This document shows positions 1 to 8,800 of a stretch of DNA of 64,000 nucleotides, one piece after another (the stretch's first letter is position 1; each line of letters starts with the position of its first letter). The stretch comes from Micractinium sp. NFX-FRZ (taxonomy: Eukaryota; Chlorophyta; Trebouxiophyceae; Chlorellales; Chlorellaceae). Both the position numbers and the translations under genes were made by a program. Below the pieces are notes generated by a model, which was not told the origin of the DNA, made no database searches, and saw nothing but the letters and a program-made list of their open reading frames with translations. The stretch is from the NCBI GenBank assembly GCA_029339195.1, contig JAPTJF010000194.1, forward strand, positions 1 to 64,000. Reading direction: 5' to 3'.

Positions 1-2965
1 GTCTAAGCAATGGGGTGATGGCTATGCTGAACAACAAGGGAGACAGGCTATCGCCCTGGATCACTCCTCTAGCCACTGGCAGCTGCGGTGTCGACCCCGC
101 GCTACTGCGGACCGTCGTGCTGGCTGCAGCATACAAGGACCGTACCACTTCCACAGCATCGCCCGGGTAGCCTAGCTGCCGCATAATGTGTAATAACCTG
201 GTGTGGTCAACTGAGTTGTATGCCTCTTTGAAATCTAGCGTAACAACGTGAATGTCCTTTTTATAAAGGCGGGCATCCTCCAAACACAAAACAAGGCTCT
301 GCAGCGGTGTGTCGGCGCTGCGCCCCGGTCTGAAGCCATCTTGGGCCTGATCCAGGATGCCCGCCTGCTCTGTGTAGTCAGACAGGAGGCGCGTGACCAC
401 CGTCGTATACAACTTGTAAAGCGTCCGGTGAGTGGCAATGGGCCTGTAATTACCAGGCTGGTTGGTAGGTTCACGTTTCAAGAACAAATCTGTTGTACTG
501 TGTAAAAGGGCATCTGGCACTATTGCGTGTGCCCAACACAGCCTGAACAGCGCGAACAACATGGCGTGCAATTCCTCTGGAAGGTGTTTTATTAGCTCAT
601 ATGGCACCCCGTCTGGTCCCGCTGATTTGCCATTGTGCAACCTACGTAGGCAAGTGTCGTAGAGCCCACGTGTCAGTGTGTCAATCAATGGTTGCCTGGT
701 CCCTCTGGGTTCCAACACCAACCCATGTTGCTCCCACTGCTGAGTTTGTGTCGCTTGGCATGCCGGTGCTGACGGGGTGTTCAGAAGGCGGTGGTAGGCC
801 TCCAACGCTGCTGTTGCTCCTCCATCGCCCACCGCTTCCTGCCCGGTGACAGGGTTGTTCATGCTGGCAATCCTGGTGCCCACTGTGCCCGTGTTGTTCT
901 GGTTCCCAAATGTCTCTGCATGCACCCGGCGTGGGTTGGTCGCATACTGTTGTCGCTGCCGGCTCGACTCCCGGGTCCTCTCATACCGTGCTTGCTCACG
1001 GAGGATGTTGGCTGCCTTCTTGGAGCAGTCCGCAACCCTGGCAGTCACACTAGCCAGGTACTGGGGTAAGTCTGCAACGTTCTGCGGTGGAGGCGGTGCC
1101 CCACAGTCATGCGCCATGCTGTGCAGAAACCCAGACATCAGAAGGCCACGGTAGGCCGCAGCCGTAGCCCCCTGCAACGTCCGCTGTAGTCGGCGTGCTG
1201 CCTTCACCTTGCTCAAACTGGTCGTAAACGCTTGTGCCCTCGCCCGGGGCATGAACAGGTGCGCTCCCCCTGGAGGGTGCTGCTGTGCTCGATGCTCCCC
1301 TTCCGCGTACTGAGGCAGGACCCTCAATGCTGTTTCCCAAGTTGCTCGGTCGTAAATGCCCATCGCTGCCGTAATGCACCCTTCAAGCCGTTCCCGAGAC
1401 GGCGGGGTGGCCTCGCTGAGCAGGCCCTGCAACGCTGCCGTTGCCAACCGGGCGCCATCCCCATGTTGTGCCCTCGCCTCGTGCTTAAATGTCTGGAGGT
1501 CCGCTGCTTTGAAGGGGCGCTTGAGCTTCACACGCTTAGGGGCCGGGTTGGGCTGGGGGGGCGGCTCCGGCACATGCCCGAACAGCGCAACGGAGGGGGC
1601 TGCGAGCAGGACTGGTCTGTGGTCGCTCAATTCAGCCCATCCCCACTTTTCTGCCGTGGCAACACCCACACTGATTGGGGTGGCCTGCTGGGTCAAGCCT
1701 TTGCCAAGCCAATCATCTAGCCGCTTACCCGCATTATGGGACGGGGGCGGGTGTGCATCCTGCTGCGTGATGCGGCAGCCTGGGTGTAGGCCCGTGTCCG
1801 CTAGCATGCTCCAAAAACGGGGTGCGGCACCGGGTCCAGTGTGGGCCGGCTGCCCGGCTACATCCACGTTCCAGTCTCCCCCAATAAGGTACCTATCATC
1901 TGCGTTCTCGCGTACGTGGGTGGTGATGTAGGCAGCAATAGCTTGTCGCATCCGTTCGTCCTCCGGTTTGCTGTTTGGGTTGTAAACCCCCATCACATGC
2001 AGGGGCTTCATGTTAGGGGTCGTGATGGTGACATGGGCAAGGTAGCCGCGCAACTGCTGCGGTGTAGGCTGGCGCCGCAACATGCCACTGTGGGCCAGCC
2101 GGGGGTGCACTGCCAGCAACACCCCAGCTTTGTTCCTGCCCCGGCGCACTGCCGTGCCGGCTGCCGTCTCGGGCAGTGCCCTACCGTCCATCAGGTTCCT
2201 AACAGGAGCCGACGTCATATGTAACGTGTACCCAGGGAACAGCTTGTTGCACCAATGCCCTCCATGCTGGCCCGGCGCCGTGTGGGTTTCTGTAATGACA
2301 GCAATGGCAGGTTGGGCGTCGCACACCATTAACCCCACTGCTGCCAGCTTGCTGAGAAGGCCATTCACATTCCACAATACGCACATTGCTGTGCCTGGGT
2401 AGGCTGAGAGGTGCAGGGCTTCCTCCTCGTGAGGTTGCATGCAAGGTGGAACCATGCCGCTCAATTCTAGTAGTGTGAACGGGCTAGTCCCAATAGCTGT
2501 GAGTATATCCCCTGCTTCCAAGCGTCGCTCAAACTCACCCCTGAGGCTGCTGCCGCCTGGCTCGATGCCGTCTCGGTACGTCAAGCAGACCTGTGCCGCC
2601 TGATAGACTGCCAATCCCCAACTCCGGCTACAGGCCGGCTGGCTACGATACAAGTAGTGAAGCAGCTGCCGTATGGCGTCGGGTAGGCCACGTTGGAGCA
2701 TGAGCTGCAGTTCGGCATCCCTGGCACCGTGGAGCCGGACGGAGTCATCGCGTTGACAGGGCGCAGGTTGGGCAATGCGATATGTGGGCGGATACCCCTC
2801 CGCAGCGTGCTGGGTTGATGCCGCCGCCCGCCAGACGGGCGTGACGACGCCGGCGCGCCTTCGGGGCAATGAGCCACGCTTGCAGAACCATGGCATGCTC
2901 CAGCCACCGAATTCACAAAACTTAATTGGTACTGGGGAGCTCTGTGAAGTGCCCTGCATGCCCAT
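1..2965 (-). CDS. LINE ORF2 protein: endonuclease-reverse transcriptase (C-terminus missing)
   Basis: I read this frame codon by codon from 2974 to base 2 and found no stop, giving about 988 codons from the ATG at 2963-2965. The endonuclease/exonuclease/phosphatase domain shows the metal-binding glutamate in VITETHT (near 2285), GGDWNVDV (near 1870) and ELSDHRPVLL (near 1630). The RT shows GKSAGPDGVPYELIKHLP (near 600), YRPIATHRTLYKLY (near 440), motif A LDFKEAYNSVDH (near 220) and motif B GVIQGDSLSPLLFSIAI (near 50). Between them lies a long linker. Such proteins nick target DNA and prime reverse transcription on it. An uninterrupted frame of this length points to a young, possibly active copy. 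The start is uncertain; ATGs at 2957 and 2894 are alternatives. Confidence 0.9.
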   Translation of the reverse strand, partial: MGMQGTSQSSPVPIKFCEFGGWSMPWFCKRGSLPRRRAGVVTPVWRAAASTQHAAEGYPPTYRIAQPAPCQRDDSVRLHGARDAELQLMLQRGLPDAIRQLLHYLYRSQPACSRSWGLAVYQAAQVCLTYRDGIEPGGSSLRGEFERRLEAGDILTAIGTSPFTLLELSGMVPPCMQPHEEEALHLSAYPGTAMCVLWNVNGLLSKLAAVGLMVCDAQPAIAVITETHTAPGQHGGHWCNKLFPGYTLHMTSAPVRNLMDGRALPETAAGTAVRRGRNKAGVLLAVHPRLAHSGMLRRQPTPQQLRGYLAHVTITTPNMKPLHVMGVYNPNSKPEDERMRQAIAAYITTHVRENADDRYLIGGDWNVDVAGQPAHTGPGAAPRFWSMLADTGLHPGCRITQQDAHPPPSHNAGKRLDDWLGKGLTQQATPISVGVATAEKWGWAELSDHRPVLLAAPSVALFGHVPEPPPQPNPAPKRVKLKRPFKAADLQTFKHEARAQHGDGARLATAALQGLLSEATPPSRERLEGCITAAMGIYDRATWETALRVLPQYAEGEHRAQQHPPGGAHLFMPRARAQAFTTSLSKVKAARRLQRTLQGATAAAYRGLLMSGFLHSMAHDCGAPPPPQNVADLPQYLASVTARVADCSKKAANILREQARYERTRESSRQRQQYATNPRRVHAETFGNQNNTGTVGTRIASMNNPVTGQEAVGDGGATAALEAYHRLLNTPSAPACQATQTQQWEQHGLVLEPRGTRQPLIDTLTRGLYDTCLRRLHNGKSAGPDGVPYELIKHLPEELHAMLFALFRLCWAHAIVPDALLHSTTDLFLKREPTNQPGNYRPIATHRTLYKLYTTVVTRLLSDYTEQAGILDQAQDGFRPGRSADTPLQSLVLCLEDARLYKKDIHVVTLDFKEAYNSVDHTRLLHIMRQLGYPGDAVEVVRSLYAAASTTVRSSAGSTPQLPVARGVIQGDSLSPLLFSIAITPLLR

Positions 2966-2977
2966 GGTGCACTTTCA
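1..2977 (-). mobile_element. LINE (non-LTR) retrotransposon, 5' portion, cut by window edge
   Basis: The minus strand carries an apurinic-type endonuclease followed by a reverse transcriptase in one open frame. This is the layout of ORF2 of an L1/Tad-like non-LTR retrotransposon. The element enters the window within its RT domain, so the catalytic aspartate motif C, the RT C-terminus, the 3' UTR and any tail lie beyond base 1. The 5' limit is not defined. The frame closes upstream at 2975-2977, and the next host gene's coding end is at 3443, so the 5' UTR or ORF1 boundary falls between these points. No LTR, tyrosine recombinase or integrase signature is seen. Confidence 0.9.
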
Positions 2978-3269
2978 AGCAGGCGCCTCCCGCACTTGGC
3001 GCACTAGGCGCAATAGGCCTGTCCACCGGTGAGGCTGCTGCATCATGCCTTGTTGTCCGCATCTTGTGACTGTTGTAGCACTCGAATACGATATTTACAT
3101 CAGGAACTCCGTAATCGAACCGCAGCGCCTCAGCAGTCGTATATCCGTGCGCTGCCCTCCACCTACAGCGGCATGGCAAGCGAGCACAGGGAAGCCGAGG
3201 GGGGTGTTCAGTCAAGGCGGGCAGGCGACGGCATTTCAATGCGTGCAGGGGGCGCGGCATGCCATCCAT
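2922..3269 (-). other. Small ORF upstream of LINE ORF2, possible ORF1 tail
   Basis: A 115-codon frame ends at 2922 and overlaps the proposed ORF2 start by about 44 bases in another frame. Overlapping ORF1/ORF2 pairs are common in LINEs. The translation contains no clear RRM or CCHC zinc knuckle, only scattered Cys/His residues near its end, and no homology is recognised. It may equally be chance open frame in the LINE 5' UTR. Confidence 0.2.
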
Positions 3270-3387
3270 CCAGAACTTCTGGCAGAAGGCAGGAGTGCAT
3301 GTAAGCTTGAATCATGTCCACCAGGGAGGCACCATCAGCGGCACACCCCGATCATGATGCAAGGCACCCGTCCTCCTTGCCGCAGCA

Positions 3388-3462
3388 GGCTCAGCAGGCA
3401 GCAGCAGCTGCCGCAGCAGGCGCAGCAGCAGCAGCAGCAGGCTCAGCAGCAGGATGCCACAC
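3388..3462. repeat. CAG/CTG-rich imperfect trinucleotide repeat
   Basis: Runs of CAG and related triplets lie just beyond the stop codon of the ankyrin-RING gene, in its probable 3' UTR. Similar tracts sit inside coding sequence elsewhere in the window, so this is part of a genome-wide bias towards CAG/CTG triplets. Confidence 0.7.
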
Positions 3463-4954
3463 TCACTTGCCCCCTCCCACGCACCTCTGACCGGCAAATA
3501 GGGCAGGGGTGACCCGCGTCCATGAGCCGAGCGGTGCAGCTGGGGCAGGCGGCACGGTGGCCGCAGGGGAAGAGCGCCAGCAGCTCAGCTGCCATCTCCA
3601 GGCAGATCCGGCACTCCCTTGCAGCGCCGGTTGGCGGGGACGCTGCTGCCGCTGCTGCTGCTGCTGCTGTTGATCCTGCTGCTGCCGCTGCTGCTGGTGC
3701 TGCTGCCGGTGCTGCAGAGGAGGCGCCTGGATGTGGTGCGCTGGGGGGTGCGCAGGCCGCTTTGCCGACCCCCTCAGCAGCTGCAGCGTCTGGCGACGGC
3801 TTTGCGGGGGCAGCATGCCACTCAGCATCAGCATCAGTGTCATCATCAGCAGCAGCATCATGCCACTGCCGCCGCCGCTCGTGGCGGTGTGGCGGCGGGC
3901 CGGCCCAGCCTGGCTGCCACCCATTCACTCTATGCACGGTAATCTCAATGGGTGCATCTACCGAGACAGTTGTGGTGGCAGTGCTGCTCCAGCAGGTGGC
4001 GGTGCTGGCTGCCCCGCTGGCGCCAGCCATGCCAGCAGCGTGGAACACAGCATTGATCAGGTCAGCAGCGGCTGCTGCGCTGCCTGCCTGACCTGCTGCG
4101 CTGGTGGGGTTGAAGGCGGGCCTGGCGCGCGGGCGGTTGCGGCGGGCTGCGCCAGCCGGCTCTGCCCCGTCGAACCCCCACTGTGCAGCCTCTGCTGCCG
4201 CCTCTGCGTGCATGGCGGCAGCCTCCGCAGCAGCCCATGCCGCCTCAAACGCGCCAGCCGCAGCAGGTCGTTGCCCCTTCCCAGGCTCTGCACCTGCTGA
4301 GGCTTCTGCCCTCGCCGAGGGCGCTTCCCCCTCCCACCTGCCCCTGCAGCTGCGCTGCTTCATGAGGCGCAGCAGCTGCTGCGCCGCTTCTGGGTGCCCT
4401 GCCGCTGCCGCCAGCTCGTAAGGAGTCTGCCGGGTGTCGAGCGTTCGTGCCATCAGCTTGGCGCCAGCCTGCGCCAGGCTGGCAATAGCGGGCTGCCGCC
4501 CAGCGTGTGCTGCCCAGTGCAGAGCAGTCCACCCCCTGGCATCGGTCATCTGACTGCTCGCCCCCGCAGCAAGCAGCGCTTGCACTCCGCCGCTCTGCTG
4601 CCGCTGCTGCTGTTGCTGCTGCTCTGCTGCTCCTGGTGCCGCCGCTGCCGATGCAAGCATCAAGGCTGTCTGCCCTGTGGCAGGGTCGGGGCAATCTGGC
4701 CGTGCCCCCGCCTGCAGCAGCTCACAAACACACTGCTCATGGCCCAGGCGGGCTGCCAGGCGAAGTTGGGTGCCGAGGTCCTCCGGCCTGCAGCCTTCCA
4801 TCAGTGCCGCACGGCAGCAACGTGGTGCGACCGCCGTGGCGGGCGCTGAGCCGTGAGGCAGCGCCGGCGGCAACCGGGCCGACGGCTGTGTGGGGACAGC
4901 GCTGCTTGGGCGCGTCATGTATGTGTGTTTGGGCATTGAAGTGCAACATCCCAT
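3443..4954 (-). CDS. Ankyrin-repeat RING-finger E3 ubiquitin ligase, probably N-myristoylated
   Basis: Single-exon gene. The frame is open from 5047, but I choose the ATG at 4954 because it gives MGCCTSMP, a typical N-myristoylation start (Gly2, Ser/Thr6) with two palmitoylatable cysteines. The product is about 503 residues. Ankyrin repeats occupy roughly residues 50-190, with motifs such as TALHWAAHAGRQPAIASL and a TPYELAAAAGHPEAAQQLL end repeat. A low-complexity Ala/Gly/Pro region follows. The C-terminus is a C3HC4 RING: CRIC, then PCGH, CPSC and CPIC. Ankyrin plus C-terminal RING is the XB3/XBAT architecture of plant E3 ligases, and rice XB3 is also myristoylated. Inferred role: membrane-tethered ubiquitin ligase. 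The substrate is unknown. Confidence 0.85.
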   Translation of the reverse strand: MGCCTSMPKHTYMTRPSSAVPTQPSARLPPALPHGSAPATAVAPRCCRAALMEGCRPEDLGTQLRLAARLGHEQCVCELLQAGARPDCPDPATGQTALMLASAAAAPGAAEQQQQQQRQQSGGVQALLAAGASSQMTDARGWTALHWAAHAGRQPAIASLAQAGAKLMARTLDTRQTPYELAAAAGHPEAAQQLLRLMKQRSCRGRWEGEAPSARAEASAGAEPGKGQRPAAAGAFEAAWAAAEAAAMHAEAAAEAAQWGFDGAEPAGAARRNRPRARPAFNPTSAAGQAGSAAAAADLINAVFHAAGMAGASGAASTATCWSSTATTTVSVDAPIEITVHRVNGWQPGWAGPPPHRHERRRQWHDAAADDDTDADAEWHAAPAKPSPDAAAAEGVGKAACAPPSAPHPGASSAAPAAAPAAAAAAGSTAAAAAAAAASPPTGAARECRICLEMAAELLALFPCGHRAACPSCTARLMDAGHPCPICRSEVRGRGQVSVASCC

Positions 4955-5827
4955 GGTGGATAGCTGCAGTGAGGAGGAGTGCGCCAGGGGGGGAGTGGTG
5001 GGAAGCAGGTGTGTGCCGAGGAGGCGGTGGCGGTGGCAGGCGACCATCAGTCAGGCGGAGCCGGAGTGCCCGCAGGCCAGGCGGGACTTGAGCATTCGCA
5101 GAACAGGACGTCGTCCCCAACTTGGCAAGCACCCAGCTTGTTCACCGACACTAAGTGTTCACTTCAAAGCGCGCGCGGACGTTGGCAAGACTGGAGGGCG
5201 CCTGCAGAGCCGCGGTTATGACGAATAAGGGGCGCAAATCCACCGCCGGATCAATCCACGCGGGAGAGCCCGCCCAGCGGAAGCTGCCTGGCAGGGGCAC
5301 TGGCGGGCCACCCGCCTGGGCGCCTGCCTTCCCACCAGCCTGGCAGGGTTCCTTACTGTGCATTACATGAAGTACGGCTTCACGGTGCCTCCAGAAGACA
5401 GGAAGAATCTAATACCATGACCACTGCGCTCCACGGTGCAAGGGAGGCGCCAGGAGCGCTCGCTGCTCATGCCCCATTCGGCCAGATGCATCTGCAGTAC
5501 CGTCGGGGGCAGGGCGTGCCGGCCATGATGTTCCCGGGCACTGTACGCCCCTAAAAGCAAGCGTGGCACCGGTGCACACAGTGCAGGCTCGATAGGGGTG
5601 GGGCGAGGTGCGGGCGTTGCACTGCAAGCCTGCTTAACCGACACGTGCATTCCCCGCTCCCCTTGCCAATCCCCCTGTTGCGTACGGGGCTAGCAGTGTG
5701 ATATCTGGCGACGCCTAACCGGACGGAATCCTTTTTATAATGGTGCCTGCAAGCTCAGCCAAGCCAAAGGTGCGGGGGCACAAGCCTGTGTGCAAGCCGC
5801 GGCCTTCCCTCACGCAGTGCAAGGTGA
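4955..5827. other. Intergenic region between ankyrin-RING start and RLK 3' end
   Basis: About 870 bases with no convincing gene. The proximal part is the promoter and 5' UTR of the minus-strand ankyrin-RING gene. The distal part holds the 3' UTR of the receptor kinase. No repeat or RNA gene was recognised. Confidence 0.5.
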
Positions 5828-8800
5828 TCAACCTGCATCGAGCAGCTGCTGCCACAGTTGCGCCGAGCTGGGCCGCAGCTGCGGGTCTTGCTGCACACAG
5901 GCCAGAATTACGTCCAGCACTTCCTGCAGTTGGGAAGGCCACATCGAAGCAAATCAATCCATGGGTCTGCATGTTGCAAGTGGAAATGGCACTTGGCTGC
6001 GCACAGGCCAGAAGGAGGCATCACACACGTGTCCTCCAGTGACAGCACCAGGCACCTTGGGCACAGTTAAGCAGTCGGGCAGCAAAGAGTGCCCACGCCA
6101 TCTGCTGCCGCTGCCTTGGCCAGGCCACAGGGGCGGGCTCTGTTGGCGCCCACCGCCCCGAGGGCAGCGCCGAGCCACTTCGAGGGCAGGGCGCCCAGCC
6201 ACACGGCTCATCACTGGGGCTATACACACCCCACAGGGACCCAGCTCCCCAACCGCACCTGCTGCTTCACATCGGGATAATTGGTGCGATTCACCGCCCG
6301 CCCGCCCGGCCCGCCCCGGCCCACCCCACCTGGGGACACTCGTCGGGCGCGCGGGGCAGGCGCCAGTCGCCCCGCCGCTCCATCAGTTGCCCCGTGCAGA
6401 TCTCGGCCAGCAGCAGCCCCACGCTATACATGTCAGCAGCCAGGGTGCAGCGCTCCCCCAGGAGCTGCTCCGGAGCTGCAGTGGCAGCGGAAGGGGAGGA
6501 GGCAGCAGGGGAAGGGGAGGAGGCGCGTCTAGTGCTGAGCTGGCGGGGCCATGCAGGCAGTGGAGATTGGGATGGGGGCGGCGGGCGGGTGCCCGGGCTT
6601 GCACGGCGCGGCAAGCACTTGTGTTCCCAGGCTGATACCAAGTGGCTGCCTCCCAGCAGCCTGCCCGCCTGCCTGTGCCTGCCCGCCTGCCTGTGCCAGC
6701 CTGCGTCAGACCCTAGTCTGCTGCTGTCTCGTTCACTGCTGGCGGCGGCCCAGGCAGGCCCGCTCGCCCGCCCCCCCAGTGCACCCACCTGCGTACGCGC
6801 TGCTGCAACCCAGCCCCGGGGCACCCGAGTGCAGCAGCACTTGCGCCACATCCAAATCACCCAGGAAGGCACGGCAGCTGGCCGACAGCAGCACGTTGCT
6901 GCAAGCAGGCAGGCGGGCAGGAGCTGCGGCTGTGGGCTTGCTGTGTCGGCATCAGGGCCAGGTGCATGGGCCTCCGCTGGCAGCGGGCCAGCAAGGCAGC
7001 AGCAGGACAGCGTGGTACAGCACTGCATCGTGCAGCCCGTTGAATAGCACAAGAGCATTCCAAAAGGTGGCAGCACATTGCGCAGAACTTCTTTAAAAAT
7101 ACGCTCTGGCTTCCTGGCACTCACGCCGCCTTCAAGTCGTTGTGCCTGACCCGCAGCTGTGTGTGCAGGTGGTCCAGCCCCTCAGCAATGTCCAGCGCCA
7201 CCTGGCGCCCCCTGCAGCAGGCACAGCAGGCGAGGCGCAGCAGGCACAGCATGCCAGGTCAGCACCTAGCAGGGAGGCCCCTCGGCAATGCCCCGCGCCA
7301 CCTGGCGCCCCTTCAGGCACAGCAGTCACAGCATGGGCGGCTCAGCACGGACTGGCTGAGACCGGGTGGGGGGGGAGCGGGGTGGGGGCGTGCGCGGCGC
7401 TTGCTTGCAGCAGCAGCAGGGAACGAGAATGTGTGCACGTGCCACCCGGGGCAAGGAGTAGCCAGCCCTACTGCCGGCGGTTGAGAAGCAGCTTGGGAGC
7501 GAGCGGCTCTGCTGTAGCTCTGCAGCCTTCCTGCAATCACAGGCTGCTCCAGAGCCCCACGGAGCACCTGCAGCCCGCAAGCCCATTTGCCCACCCCCGC
7601 ACCTCGCGCCCGCAGCCCCATCTCCCCTCCCCCCACAGTGCGCCTGCAGCCCGCCAGCCCCCATGGCCGCCCCCCATACACACAGCGCACCTCGCCCCCC
7701 AGCGCAGCTCCTTCTGGCGCTCGGGGCACTGCAGCGCATCCCGTAAGCTGCCGCCCTCGGCCAGCCCCAGAGCCATCACGACCAGCCGCCCCTGCAGAGG
7801 GTGCATGTATAAAAGGGTGAGGAGGAGGAGAGCTGAAGGGTGCCCAGGGAGGGAGGGCGCGTGCCCAGAGCCATGACGACCAGCCGCCCCTGCAGAGGGT
7901 GAGGTGCCGCTCCACAACACCTCAGCCAGGCAAGGGTGCGCCGCAGAGGGTCTGCCGCAGAGGGTGCACAGTAGCAGGGCGGGGAGGAGCTGAGCTGACC
8001 GGTGCCCCCCCACATCAGCGAGGGCATGCGCGTGGCAGGGCAGGTGGGAGGGCAAGTGGCAGGCCAGGAACTGTGGGGCGGGCGTCAGGCAGGCAGGGTT
8101 CGTCCTAGCAGTGGGCGGCAGGCAGGCAGGCAGAAGGCCAGCACACCCTGCCGCCGCCAGGCTGGTGCCCAGGTCCCACCCTTCGTGCTCCATCACACAA
8201 CATCACAACGACGCAGCAGCGTGCAGCTGCAAGCATGCTGGGGCGCAGAAATGCACAACAGCATGCACGTTGCGACGTATGTGCAACCCAGCAGCTTGCA
8301 GCCAGCGCCCACCCACCGTCACAGCCACGCCAAACAGGGGCACGATGCGTGGGTGCGTGCACGTCCGCAGCAGCGACACCTCGTGCCAGATGGCCCTGGG
8401 GTCGGCAGCGGCTGCGGGCAGCTCCAGCACCTGAGTCAGGCAAGGGTGTGGTGCAGCGGTGGGAAGCGGGGAGCAGCAGGGCGTGAGGCTGACTGTGCAG
8501 ATGCAAGGTTTCTTTTGGGGTTTGGATCAGCTACACAGCTGAACCACTCTGCAGCCTTTGGAACCCTCCAATGGACTGCTGGTCAGAGCAGAGCAGAGCC
8601 CCTACGCCAGTGCTGTTGGCGGCTGTTCCATCATGCTGCTCTGCACTTCAGATCTGCCACCACGGTTGCCCAGTCGGCCGCCATGCGCTTCAAGTCGTGC
8701 CCCCCGGTTCACACCAGGTGCCCGCTCACCTTCGCGGCCACCTCGCGCCCATCGGGCATGCGCGCCAGGAAGACTGCGCTGCTGGCGCCCTCCCCCAGCT

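Noticed and set aside
3522..4300. Several long plus-strand open frames over the ankyrin-RING gene
   Set aside because: They are Ala/Leu/Pro-rich antisense shadows of CAG/GC-rich coding sequence; the minus frame has the RING and ankyrin motifs.
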